Shown here: positions 36,601 through 49,499 of the stretch, piece after piece | Layout of the letters: each line of letters begins with the position of its first letter | Numbering within the stretch: position 1 is the stretch's first letter | Assembly: GCA_013400975.1 (NCBI GenBank) | Contig: WBMZ01012761.1 | Span: 1 to 64,000, forward strand | Source of the DNA: Atrichornis clamosus | Lineage: Eukaryota > Chordata > Aves > Passeriformes > Menuridae | Length of the DNA: 64,000 nt | Direction of reading: 5' to 3' | Notes under the pieces: model-generated | The model's input: the letters and a program-made list of their open reading frames with translations, nothing else | Databases searched by the model: none | What the model was told of the DNA's origin: nothing | Program-made: the position numbers and the translations under genes

Positions 36601-39600
36601 GTGTCACTTCATTTACAAAGATAGAATGAAAGAGTGGAGGGATGTTGTCCATTATAATGACTGCAGAGCTTATTCTTTCAGCCACGGAATCTTAGGGTCA
36701 GCAAAATGTATGGAGACATCCTTCACAGAAAAAGCCCTAGATGTAATGGAAAGTGCCAGCAAGGAATTCTATGATGTAAGCATAATTTTCTGTTAAATTC
36801 TACCAGATGGTCCACAAAGGCCTATAAAAATGCTTTGCAGTTATAAATCTTACAGAATTTTTCCTCCTAGGACTAATCTTGTAATTGCTAATCAGTGAAA
36901 GCTACAAGTGCTTGCTTTATCTTTGAATACACACAAAGATGTTTTACTTCTAGACTGCCTGTGCTTTTGAGGAAAGTAAATTCTTTATTATTGATGAAAA
37001 GGTAAATCTATTGGGTTAGGTGGGAAGTAGCATAATATTCCTTACAACATACAGCCAGAGCCCGCTTGGGCATTTGGTAACACACTGATGTGGTAGGAGG
37101 TCCTTTTCTTCCACATACTTTTGTGATGCTCCTGAACTGCATATTCATTTTCTCCTCAGTCAGCTTTCACAGTATAAATCTGTACAGTCTTTTGGCCAGG
37201 AGCTAGGAATCCTTGTTTCTCCTCCAGAATGATCCCTATCTTTTTTTCCGACCTTGAGCAAGTTGCTTAGGTTATGTTTGAACTGATCTGTGGATGTGCT
37301 CTGGCCCTTGGCAGGGTCCTGATCTCTCGTTTTCCCTGATTTGCAGGCAATGGGCAGTGGCAGGAGGACCCAGGGTACACAAATATGTGTGAAAGTGCAA
37401 ATAGAGGGCTTGTGGTGCATAGGCACATCTCCTAGTTGGGTAGATGTGTTTCCTCTATTTCCTTTTTTTTTGTTTTGTTTTCTCTGTATTTCTTAATTAC
37501 CTCATCCTACCTATCTTAGGATCCTAGAATCCATTTTAAGGCTGTTCTAGTCAGCACCATATTATTTGAACCCTCTGTTACACTCTCTACGTGAAGTCAG
37601 CAGCAGTAGTAAAATCTCTAGCAGAAACTTAGTAGCTGCCACTTACAGACTTAACTGTAGTCCCTGATACCCCTCACTTATTCTGCTAACTCTTAGGTTC
37701 GGGTTTATGTCTCAACATTTGCCAATATAAAGCTTAGCATAATCTCAGCTGGGCTGTGTAGAGGCAGTTGTGATACAAATACTTTTTAAAATGCATCTTT
37801 TGTTATTGGAAATGTAAATTATTATTATTATTGTTATTTAGGTATTTTTTTTTCTTAATCCTTTTAACCTTTTCTCTGATAACACAACAGTAGGGTATAC
37901 AAATTTTCACAGTAAGGGAAAAAAGTAGGGAAAAATCTTAATAAAAATTTGATCTTACTGAAATGTAGGCAGTTACACTCAGAGCACATACCAGCCTCAG
38001 AATATTGTTATTTGTCAAAAGTTTTGTATGCAATTCCTTCATTGTATATCCTTCTCTTGGTGCCTGCTGAGTAGCTAAGAAATTTAAGTCATGATTCTAG
38101 CAAAATAATAGTAAGACCTGCTTAGATTCTTACAGTGACTTGTCAGTAAAAAGCACTAGTGCAATCACTAACCTTTTAGACTGTTTAGTCTGATTAGTCG
38201 TCTCTCTGATACTTATCACTCCATATTATTACTTAAGAACTGATGCCCTGCATTCTATTTAAACATCAAATTGGTTTGCCTTTAATCTTATGAGTCCTGT
38301 TCAGATGATTTCTGTATCTTACTGGTGCTTGAGCTCTGGCTTTGCAGCTTCAGAAACAATCCAGAGGACACTGTTCTTGGCCTTTTATTAGGTGGTACTT
38401 ACAGTGCCTTCTGGTGGTAAGGATTGGTGGATAATGGATGTATTTTCACTTCTTTGCTGATTATGAACACTTTTATTTCATTTTAAAAGATTTAAAAGGT
38501 TTTGGTATTTTTTATTATTGATTATACATCCTGTCACTAAAGTGTATCATGGAACTTGCTCTAATTTCTTATAACGAAATGCACACAAATTCTTGTAATA
38601 TATGTGTGGCTTCAAAAGACTGGGAAATGCCGTTAATGTACTACTAATGTTTGGAACAAGAATATAGGTGCTTATACCTTTGTTAATGAATGCTCAGTAT
38701 TTCCTGAACCACCATTTCTATATGAAAGCTATGCATATATTGCCTAAACTGTGGAATAGCAATAATTCTTATATATGCTTGTTAGGAGGCTGTGTTTAAT
38801 GCTGAAGACTTCATGTAGCTCTTAGCTTGAATTAAATATATCCTTTTCTTTCTTAAGAAGAAAAGGCCATTTCTTTCTGTTTTATTAGTAATATGAAAAT
38901 TATCTGTGGGCTGCTGAGAAAAAGGGAATAAAATGTGAATGTTTACATTTGCACACATATAATACTTATTACACATCTTTTGATATGAATCCCTTGAGCT
39001 GGATGAAGGCCAGTTTATTTCCTAACCTATCATAGAACAGCTGGAGGCCATGTGTAACTGCAGACTCGCCAAATCCAACATTTTTGGCTCATGGGAATTT
39101 GGATCAGAGAGAATGCGGCAGTCCAAAACTGCTTCATAGAGAAGCGTAATTTAGACATGGTTCCTGTAATCCTGTCAAAGACAGTCTGCAGATAGTCTGA
39201 AAAGAAACATGAGGAGACTTTTTGAGAGATTAAGAAATTCAATAGAAAGACAGGCATACTGTATATTCTGGAAAAGGACAGATTTTTATTTTGAGATCTG
39301 GGATGGAGCAAAGATTTTGCTGATGCCAAACTTAAAACTAGTGGGCATAAAACTGGATGTTCTCATCCCTGGTGAATCAGAAGCAGAGCAAAACATGATT
39401 CTTTTTTAAAATTTCTCATGTTGTTTATTAGTTTGAATGTCTCTGGACTGGCAGTAACAGGATGAAGTAATGCCTTTCTTCTCTTAATATCTGCTGTGTA
39501 GAGTCTGTTCTGTGCAAACTTTCAGAATGTGACCTTTATAAGTGTATGCTACAGTCTGGACTGTAGTAGAAAATGTAATTTTTTGAATAGTTTTTGAAAG

Positions 39601-42600
39601 GCATTGCTTTGGGAGTTTAGATTCTTGGCAAACTTCAGTGTGTTGATACCAGTGTTATAGACACTTCAGAAATAATAATAATACATCTAGATTACACAGA
39701 TATTGGCCCAAAGGGCTGAGTGTTATTGCCAAATTCTAAAGTGAGAACTGGGCTGTATGGATTCCCCATGCAGCTTGTGTTTAATTTTACAGGAGACATT
39801 GTTTTAATTTTTCTAGTGATCCCCAATATAGAAATTATATTCTAATCAGTGCAAGAGTCCAAGAAATTTTGTGTACATGCCAACAAAAAGGATCTTCTAA
39901 ATATGACATGGTTTTCGTTGGTAGTATAAATACCTACTGGAGCTTGGACTTGTACTGCAAGACAAGATATTGTTGAGCGGTGTATGCTAAATTTTCACTG
40001 TAGTACTGATAACCTCTAAGAAACAGGCAATAGTCCCATCAACCTGTCTTTGGTTGAAGGTAGTCTTCTCATGGAAACTTCTGTTTTTACCTGTTTTCTT
40101 CCTCAGAGCCAGGCAGTTGGCTGCCTGGAGAGTATTCACAGGCCTGCAGCAGACACCTAGGCTCTGATTTTTTCCATGATGCTACATACCACGGGCTAAA
40201 ATTCATGTAAGGTCAGGAACGTTTGTATGTTTGCAGTACTCTCCAGGGCCACGGTGGCCACAGCTGCAAGGTTGGCAAGACCTCTGCAGCTCCAGAGGCT
40301 CCAACTGCTTCTTGAGCACAGTTGCTCAGAGTGCCAAGAGCTTGTTTTTTCCCTGCTTTGAAACAGTGCTGCTCTTTTGTTGATACACTAGCTTATGTGA
40401 TGCAGTGCATGATCTCTTGGGGAGTGGGTCCAGGGCCATGAATGACTTCACTGCTGGAAGACAAACCCTGTACTTCCCATTTTTTGCTGCAGAATACTGT
40501 GCTAAGGTGCTAAGGAATTTCTCCTGCTGAACCCAGACTACGGTGTGAAAGTAAATTGGTATCTCTATGATAAGAAACACTGAGGGAAAAGAGGTTGAAT
40601 CTGTTGCCTAGAACTGGGAAAATCTGTCATCTCGGATGAGGTCGACTTGAGATACTTTCCCTGACTGCAGATATGGTTATGCCTTTTAAACTAAATGGTT
40701 GTTAAATGGAAAGCAGAAGCAATATTACTGCCATCTTCATCAGAGTCTGGGTATGTTCCTACCTCTCCCTTCGACATACTTGTAAAATGACCTCAGAAGG
40801 GGAAATGCAGTCCTGAGCAGTCAGCCTTGCCCTGTGGAGGAAGTAAAGTAGTTTGCCCCATATCTGTGAGGCTGTCTGAGGCTTTCTTCCATCACGAAAG
40901 CTTGCTGTTCCTGTGTGCCTACCTCTGAGCTACCCATCTCAGCCTCTGTGGCCCCAGAGTCAGCAGTCACCCCTTGTGTCTGCCGCTGAGTTCCTCAGAG
41001 TGACCACTTAGCAGACCCATATTTGCTGCTGCCCTGGTTTGAGCACCTGCAGTGTAACGCGGGTCACGTGAGAACAGGAAATGCAACACCCGTTTAGTGA
41101 CTTCAGGACGGTTCCTCCTTTACAGTATCCTGGAGATACCTCTGTTAATCCAGGAAAGGAGGAAGAATGTACACATCTCTTAAGCACAGCTATCATGCTG
41201 GTATGCACAGCTCTCATCTAAGTGCTGTGGGGTATTAACTAGAGATCTCCAACCATTTCAGATACCAAAAGCAACAAAACTGTGATAACATAATATTCAA
41301 GACAGGATACTTAGACTGGTTGCAAAGCTTTTAGAGCAGACTCAAAGTGCTTCTTCAAAGTATCACATACTGCCATATAGATCTACTTTTAATGGGAAGT
41401 TATAAAATAAAAAATCCACTCCTGCACATTTCATGTTTGGCAATTAGCTTTTCCTTGCTATTACCTGAACTGCTGCTAAGGCAGATGGCACTGTCTAGTT
41501 CCTGTCATCAATTGATGAACTTCAGCTGTCTCTAAAAGGTGCTATTTAAAGAGAGTTTCTGCAGGAAAAGAAAATGTGACCCTGTTGTGCCAGTGATAAA
41601 AATCAGTGTATTGGCTAATTGTCAGACAAACTAGTGATCATACAGTGATGATGGGTACCCGTGCATTACTGGAAGTTAGTTACTGAATATGACCATTTCT
41701 CTTCTCTTCCTAGAGAGAGGAAAAGAAATACGCAGTTATGTGTTTTTGTTCAGAGCTCAAATGGCTTTGTCTATTTTCAGGCCTTAATTTAATGGGATTT
41801 ATTAGTTGTTCAGAATTGCTCGGTCCCATACTGATTTTGTGAATAGTTTTTTCTTCCAGAAAATATTTTATTTCATCTTAATTTCAAAGATAGTATAAAA
41901 AAATTATCCAGGTCCCAAGGCAGGAGAAGCAGAAAGTACGGTCATGAATTGCTTCCTCCTCTCATTCTGGTGCTAGGATTGGTAACTTTAATGCAGTGGA
42001 AAGAGACTGCTTGAAGGTGAATGGTTTGGCTTTTCTGGCAGAAATAGAGTGAGAGGTAATTTCCAAGCTACAGAACATGGATGGGAACCTTGAGACTACC
42101 AATCTCTGATTTATTACTTGATTTGTCATTTGCTTCAGTGAACAATCCTAATCCTACATGTTGAGTTTTATTTTATAAAAGGGTCTTATTACCCAAAGAG
42201 AATCTTACATTTTTCAGGCAGTTGTACTGCCTACACATCAGTATGCCAAATAGGAAAGGAATACTCCAGGGTTGTCACTGTCAATGCTCAATGAGAGATA
42301 AGATCCCTCAGAACACTTTGCATCATGGAAAGAAAGTTTTAAGGCTATGTAATGAAAGTCTGGATACTTGCATACCATAGACTGCATTCTTTAGAGTCAG
42401 AAATAATTTGAATTTGCAGACATTTCTCATCTACATTATGGTTGTTTGCAGTAGTTACAGCCAGAGGTCTCAGTCCTAATGTAGTAGGCATTGCAAGAAA
42501 AGTAAAGAATAAAGACATTTTTTTCTGAAGGACTTTTACTCCTGAGCTATAAAACACTTCTAAGAGGTAGGAAAATGTTGAGTGTGTTCACTGTAAGTAT

Positions 42601-42631
42601 TTTGTGTAACAGAAGTTTTTTCCTCCCGCAG
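33641..42631. other. Unique non-coding DNA
   Basis: No confident gene, RNA or recognised transposon. A 123-codon minus-strand open frame at 33831-34202 and GC-richer sequence at about 40.1-41.2 kb have no recognised domain or repeat family. An (ATT)n run lies at 37.82 kb and a short AATAAT run at 39.67 kb. Confidence 0.5.
37818..37839. repeat. (ATT)n microsatellite
   Basis: ATT trinucleotides with one interruption (ATTGTT). A short simple repeat. Confidence 0.8.
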
Positions 42632-42788
42632 CTTAAGGACTGCAAGAGTGGAGTTAAAGTCCTTCTCTGTATACTTAAAGGATCTCAAACTATTTTGTTT
42701 GAAAATATATTAATCTACATTTGTCATACAAAATGCAAGAGGGCTATAGCTTTGGCAAACATGTTTAGCTGCTAAACAATTTAATAAA
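42632..42788 (+). other. Candidate terminal exon with stop and poly(A) signal
   Basis: A strong acceptor (AGTTTTTTCCTCCCGCAG, ending at 42631) opens a segment whose phase-0 frame runs 47 codons to TAA at 42773-42775. The peptide begins LKDCKSGVKVLLCILKGS and ends ALANMFSC, with no recognised domain. AATAAA lies at 42783-42788, only 7 bases after the stop. That is unusually close, though transcripts with such short 3'UTRs exist. A strong donor-like GTAAGTAT lies 43 bases before the acceptor, too close for a normal intron. It could be a real last exon or a chance combination. Confidence 0.18.
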
Positions 42789-43662
42789 GCTCTATGATTT
42801 ATTATTATATTTAGTATTCTTTCCCTTGAACCACACAGCTCAGCCATCATTACAAAGCTTGTATGAAACAAAAGTTTATGATGTGGGACTGAATAGACCC
42901 TTTCTCTTTACCTAAAAAATGTTTTATCATTTCCCTATCATTTTATGTTTCCAGAGTGGCTTAACTTTATGTGGGATGAGACCCAGTTGCACCTGAAGAG
43001 GTTCTGAATGCAATGTGCTCTGCATCCTGCTTGACTGCCATCCACATATCTGAAACACAGACTGGAGTGCAAGCAGTGTGCCTAGCAGCATACAGACTTA
43101 TCTGGCACACTTCCACGATTTGGAAGGCCTGAGCAGGCTGTGCTTACAGGTTTGCTTTCCATTTAGGCTGTCTGGTTTTGAGGATAATTCTTAGGCAATC
43201 CCTGCCCCAAAGAGCAATTTAGATCAGAGGCAACAGATGATTTCAGTTATTCAGGAGAAAAAAAGTTTAAATATTTTTAAAACTTAAATGATAAAACTGA
43301 ACACAAAGGGAAAATTCCATTCTTATTTCATCTAAAGCCTTTGAAGAAAGGTAGATTTAATATTAAGAGGCAAACTTCCTTACCTAAAAGAATACATGTG
43401 ACTTCATGCGTGGAAGCTAAGCTCGAGGGGTGGCAGGTGAATCATCCTAAGGCTGCTTTGGGCATAGTTGCTTGTCAGACTGGCAGACTTACTCTGGCTA
43501 GGAGATAAAGATATGTGGGAAGAGATTTCTAGAGCTGTGGCCACTAGATTACAAAATTATCAAGTGAAGTTCACCCAAACCAATTCTAACTATTTAGATT
43601 CTAATTTGCCTTTCAGAAATTCTCGGGGATTTAAGTTGCAAAAATACTGATCACTTCAGGAG
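42789..43662. other. Unique non-coding DNA
   Basis: No recognised feature between the candidate exon and the 33-bp tandem duplication. Confidence 0.5.
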
Positions 43663-43731
43663 TTCTTGTCTGGCCTTCAGACTATGACCTCAAAATTCTT
43701 GTCTGGCCTTCAGACTATGACCTCAAAATTC
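43663..43731. repeat. Perfect 33-bp tandem duplication
   Basis: The unit starting TTCTTGTCTGGCCTTCAG and ending GACCTCAAAA occupies 43663-43695 and repeats without a mismatch at 43696-43728, followed by three more bases of the unit. Perfect identity suggests a recent slippage or duplication event, so a single-unit allele may still exist in the population. Confidence 0.92.
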
Positions 43732-44079
43732 CAAACTGGCTAAAATATCTCATTTTCCATCAGCAGACACAGAAGAACCTTGTTTCTGGGACTACAGGTG
43801 GTTTATGTCAGAAAAAGAGGATATTTGGTAAATGTGATTCTCAAGTTAACCCAAACAATACCTTAAACCAGAATGTGGAAAATCGTGAGCTGTCAACTTT
43901 CTTCTTGTACTATGTCAAATATTTTGGATTATTGATTTTATCTTGACTAGGTCACAGGTGATTTGCATGGATATCTTGCATTTAATTTTTGGTGATATCA
44001 TTGATAAAGCATTTATTTTCCATTATCCTATTTCAGTAGGAAAAATTATAGATCCTTGCGAAGATATTGTAAAGGTAAA

Positions 44080-44213
44080 TGGTGTTAATTGTTTGGACAA
44101 TGCTCTCAGGCACATGGTGTGACTCTTGGGGTGTCCTGAGCAGGGCCAGGAATTGGACTTGATGATCCTGGTGGGTCCCTTCCAACTCAGCACATTCTGT
44201 GATTCTGTGATTA
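44080..44213 (+). mobile_element. CR1 LINE 3' end
   Basis: This is the 3'-terminal part of a CR1 retrotransposon copy in plus orientation. It reads 'cctgagcagggccagg', TTGGACTTGATGATCCTGG, GGTCCCTTCCAACTC and then ATTCTGTGATTCTGTGA, two copies of the CR1 terminal octamer. These are the hallmarks of avian CR1 3' UTRs, where the 3' hairpin and octamers recruit the element's reverse transcriptase. It is strongly 5' truncated (about 130 bp), as most CR1 copies are, and has no poly(A) tail, as expected for CR1. It is the best single evidence for a bird genome here. Confidence 0.93.
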
Positions 44214-47200
44214 TGAAGCAGTGCTGAGAACGACTGTACAGTTACTTGGACAATAGATTATGACTTTGATTAGGATTGCTTTTTATGACAGTCCCTTCAC
44301 CCAGTAGAATAGAAAAAATATGTTCAAGTTTTTTGCAGAAAGATGCTAAGCTTAGAGGAGTGTTTGCTATAAGCAGCTTTTCAAAGTTAATGAGAAATAC
44401 CTATGTAAGGGGGATTTTAATAAGCATTCTCTTGCTGAGTTCTACATTTTTGATTAATTTCAAGTAAGTCATCCAGGTTTAATGTATCAAAAGCTACATT
44501 CCGACTCTGCTGTTGGATTTTTACATGGAGTCATGATTTTTATTTAGGTATGTGCATTTAAATCTCAAGGTCATAATACTTCTATTTAATAGGAGTCCAT
44601 TTACATTTTCTGTGCTACTCTTTTCTACATCACAAGGGTTTGTTGTTTGATTGCATCAAATCTGAAAACTATTAACAGACTAGAGAAGTGGCTATAACTC
44701 TTTAAGTAAAAGCCCTAATTAAAAGTTATATTAACTAGCTTTAAATAAGATCAATATTTCTTTCAGTAGTGATATAAAAAATGTTTTGTCTTTCTTATGT
44801 CAAGTTTTGATAGACTGTAAAATAAAGATTTTTTCCAAATAGCTGATAAGACATAATCTACTTGTCTTTATAAGAAGAAAATCTGTGCAGTCACAAGTAC
44901 CTGAGAGCCAGAGAAGTATGGATAAGTTTGCAGACTTCGGAAGCTTTATAAAAGTTATCCTCCTTTATTTGATTATAATTAGAGAGACTACTTTAACTTT
45001 ACTTTTATCTGTATATTGTTTTGTTGACAGAATGTAAAGCATATAAAGGACTTCTAACATTTCAAGATCGGCTGCTTCACAAGCAGATTAATCTTCTGGA
45101 TAAAACCACCATTTAAACTCCTGTTATGTTGCTATTTCACTCCCTTGGAGAAGATAGCAGGGTAGGTTGAATTATCGGTACAAAATTGTCTGAATGACAG
45201 CTACTGTATTGGCACTCAGTGATGAATTCTGGAAGGCTGATGGACATTTTGGAGTGAGTAAGAACATTTCTCAAAGTATAAATTTAAAAAAGTTATGCAA
45301 TTAAAAAAAAAACCTACCAGAAATATGAAATCAGTTGTTAATTCTATATTCCTCGAACTAAACTCATCCTCTGGAATTATTCTATTTCCTTGGTAATAGC
45401 TAATCATACTGGCACAACTAAATTGCATGTGTCCCTTTACTTAACTCTGTAGAACACATAGGCAATTATGGGAACAAAGAAAGGTTATGTTAGCCATCAG
45501 TCATTCTAGTTTTATACTTTATTCACCCTGTGGTGCCTTATAATTGTTTCTTAAATGACCTTATTATGTTTGTGCAACACGGAAAATAGCTTACTTCACC
45601 TGCTTAAAAATCATTCAGATTCCATGTATTTCTATTAATTCATTTTTATATGCAGACAGATTAAATTACTTCTTATAAACTGTACATCTGTGGGTTGCCT
45701 ACACTAATTGGTAAGCCAAATTACCTAACCAATTGTTTTTTGTGACAGTGATGCCATTGAATTTATTTATACCTATGCACAGGTTTTGCCTCTGGTGGGC
45801 CTGCACACACCATAGTGCTTCAGGCATTTTGATGTGTCTTGGAGCCTTAGAAAAAAGAAAGCAGTGCACACCATGTGTATCTGGCTTCAGTTTCTGCTTT
45901 CATATTCCTTATCACAGACCTTCTTCCGTTTTGCTCATGCTTGCTCAGGATAAAAGCTTATTTCATGTCCATATCTGACAGGGCAAGCTGAATTCTGCTT
46001 AGTAAAAAAATCCTAAATTATGGTGACCATGGGACTTTTTGAATACAAAGTATATAAGCTATATTTCAACACTCTTCAGCTGAGTATATAGTATCCAGTA
46101 ACATCAATATAAAGCGCATTAAACATTTTTCTGGTGTTAATCCAGTAGCTGAGAAAGATTGATTCTGTGAAATGGCAGTGGATTTCATGTCAAGAGCTGA
46201 AGTCTGAAGTCACCTAAACAGGGTGCTTTATCTCCTAGGTGTCCTTTCCAGGCTTTCTGACACCACCAGTTAGTAGGCAAAGCCATTCTTTTGTGGGAAT
46301 GGTAAACTGAAAAGCACTGATCACATTATGTCATGTAACTCAAGGTAATTAATGAACATACAACAAAGTACAGTATCTTCAAATCATATCTACCAGAAGT
46401 AGGGGATGCTCATCAGTTTTCTGAGTCAATAGATAGATGCAGGATGGCTTTTTTTTGTGAGGAAGGATTTATTTCCTGGAGGATAATCCCATATATTTTT
46501 TGTGTCTGAGAGTTTGGGGCTCCTTGCTGATAATTTTCAAGTTAATCTTAACCTCTAGTAAAAGAGAATATATTGCTTCTGGGATGCCTGATCAGGAAAG
46601 CAACCTTTGCCTTCTGTCTCTCCCCAGGAATGGAAGGTTGTAACAGCAAGGAGAAAATAATTGTTCTTGTTATTGTATCAGTCTTACCACTCAGAACATT
46701 AGCTCTAATTCGGCTTGGTGTGTATTACACCTGTAATCATTGGTAGTCTGTCACTGAAACTACAGATCTTGAAACTGAAACATGCTTGTAGATTCCAGCA
46801 TGGAATTTTTACTGAAGCTGACCTGCTATGCAGAAGGGGATGCAGGGTTCAAGGGGCTGGAATCGGTGGCCTAGCACTGTCAGTCCTCAGCTGTGATGCA
46901 GAAAACATGAATTTGGCTTCTACATTCTTTCCTATATTTTCTCAATGTCTTTACAATGCGGAATACATAGGTAGATGTGAAAGGAGGAACCAGAACCCAG
47001 GAACAGTTTGCAGCAAATGCCATTCAGGGTTTGCATTCTTAAGAAATGAGGGAGTCAAGAGGGAGGGGGAGAGGAGAAGAAAAGAAAACAGAAAAGAAAA
47101 GAAAAGAAAAAGAAAAGAAAAAAGAAAAGAAAAGGAGAAGAAAATAGAAAGAAAGGAAAAAACCAGAAAAAGCGTAACTTCCCTTACACATTGCTTTTCT

Positions 47201-49499
47201 ACTTAATAAAAAGCATTGATAACATTACAAATTTTTCTTAGCCAGGGTTAAGACACACTTGAGGTTTCACAGAAAAGACACTGGATTCTGGAGAAAACTC
47301 TACACCCAGTAAACTCTACTTTCAGATAGATGTACCAGATGCATGCAACCACTGACATAGATGTTTATGACCAATAGATGTTTTCACAGACTTTACTCCA
47401 GATAAAGTAGAATTTTACATGCAACATTTTTTTTTCTAATTTCAGCATTTATGATTTTTTTAACATAGTGAGTTTCTGAATGGATGCTGTTCCCAAGCAC
47501 TTTACTTTCTAAGACACGAGGACAACTGGTATGGGACTCCAAATTTCACCTGTAGGACTGAGCTTCTGAAAATCAAATACAAGGATGCTCGGTCCTTCCA
47601 GGACAATATTCTTTCCTAAATGTGGACTTACTTTCTTTTGAAATTGAGCTGCTGTATAATTATTGCATAATTATAAAGGTATGATAATATAGAGTTATAT
47701 GTAATAATGTATAATAAGATATCAATATATCACAGATTTAACACTGTCACTAGAAATATGGCGTATATCTTACTGTTGAAGACAGGGGTCAGTAAACTAT
47801 TGTATAACATTTTAAATGTTGCAATAGTTTTAATGCAGACTTTTTATTTCGGATCACAAAATGTACTTTGAGTTAAACGAGAATACAGAAGGCAGAGGCT
47901 TCTTCCATAAGAAAGAATATTTCAAAAAGTGATGAGAAAACAGAAACTTACTTTCAAAAAGGCATAATATATTTTCTGAACAATATACAGTACCTTATCT
48001 TAATTGAATAGGTTTATCCTGCAACCGTTTATAGAATAGCAGAGTAGAGAATGAGGTAAAAACCTCACACCTAATCAGTTTTCTTAGTCTAATTTGCAAT
48101 GCTTAGCAAATTAGATTCTGCAAGAAACAGTCAACCTTTGCCCTTTGCTGACTATTTATTATTTTCATTTTAAGATGAAAATACAGTAATTTCTTACTCT
48201 TTTGTTCAGACTGGTTAAGAGTGATATGTTTAGCATACAGCCGGAATAATACTGAAAGAATAAGAAGAAAAGAAAAAGAAAAGTATAGATTTTGTTTTCT
48301 CAGAAGCCAGAAAATAGAGTGAAGCTGTACAAACAACACCAACTCAAAAGAAAAATACAGAACTGTTTAATCTGTTGAGAATTTGGCAAACAGTGAGTGA
48401 GTACCCAAAGAAAACAAAGAACAGAATTTCACAATCTTTTCTGTCAAAAAACCAAACAAAACCAGCAAGAAAACCCAAGCCAGGATTTGCCTGGTGTCAC
48501 ATAAAAAGATGTGGGGAGCTTTGCTTACACCCTGCCCACCAGGCGTTGGACGAACAGTGCTTAAACGGTGAGAATGCTTTTGTTCATCAGTCTGAAAGAT
48601 GGTGACTTTGCCACAGTGCAGACAGGTTTTCCACACAGCTTTGCTCTGGGGATCCTTGACAGTCTTGCTCCCCCTGCTCTTACTGTTGTCCAGCCTTCAC
48701 TACCAATTCATCATGGATAATATTTGTTATTCAGCATGCTGTTAACATCCCACTCCCACATTCCTTCCTATCCCTTGCTTTCTCCACTCATTTTAATACT
48801 ATGGCAAAACTAAAATTCTCCCTTGCAATCTAAACCAGACAAAAAAATATTCAAATGATTTGCAATCACTGTTTTCGGCTGTTTATTACCCTAGGGTTCT
48901 GTTAAAAAATCACAAATTCTACAGCTTTGGAGAAGCTGCTCATACATTCACTAAATATGCTGCAGAGGCTAAAACAATTTTTAAAAGCCTGAAAAGGCAT
49001 CCAGCTCTCCTCCAAACTTACTGTCTTTTTATCCTGTGGATTTTTCTTTATTTTCCCCTTTGTCCACCTGCCAATACATTCTCCAAGTGACAGAATTTCT
49101 AATATTTCTTTTAGAGGTGAAGAATTCCCCAGTCAGAATGATTTTCCCTCCTGATATTTAGCAAAATAGTCAAACCAAACACCCTTCTTAATTTTATCTC
49201 ATGATTCTTCCTGGAGCTATAATCCCTTTTTGTCACTTGGAATAGTGCTTCTCCTTCTGTACTGCTTTCCCATGAAAAATACGTAGGTTATTACTGCTCT
49301 CCTTAGTTGTTGCTTAGCTAAGTGATATATGTTTGACAGACCGTAATTGCACGAGCCCCTGGGAAGTGAAACTGCCAAGTTGCACACAGCTCTATTTGGG
49401 ATATGCATTACAAGGTGTGTCAAATGCAGCCAGATATAGTGCATAAACAAGAGAAAAAAACCTCAAACTGGCTAAAAGAAAAGAGAAGGAGGGAGGTTT
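44214..49499. other. Unique non-coding DNA
   Basis: No confident gene. The longest open frame of the whole window (163 codons, 46715-47206, plus) lies here, but its C-terminal third is translated (GAAAA)n repeat and the rest has no recognised domain. Confidence 0.5.
47066..47170. repeat. (GAAAA)n purine microsatellite
   Basis: About 100 bases of A/G only or nearly so, built on GAAAA and GAAAAA units with GGAG interruptions. The homopurine/homopyrimidine character allows triplex formation. Confidence 0.9.

Noticed and set aside
39025..39060. 'atcatagaacagctggagg', resembling the reversed CR1 terminus
   Set aside because: Similarity stops after about 12 bases and the following sequence does not match the CR1 3' region.
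46715..47206. 163-codon plus-strand open frame, the longest in the window
   Set aside because: Its C-terminal part is translated (GAAAA)n repeat and the rest has no domain or splice support. Stop-poor simple repeats inflate such frames.
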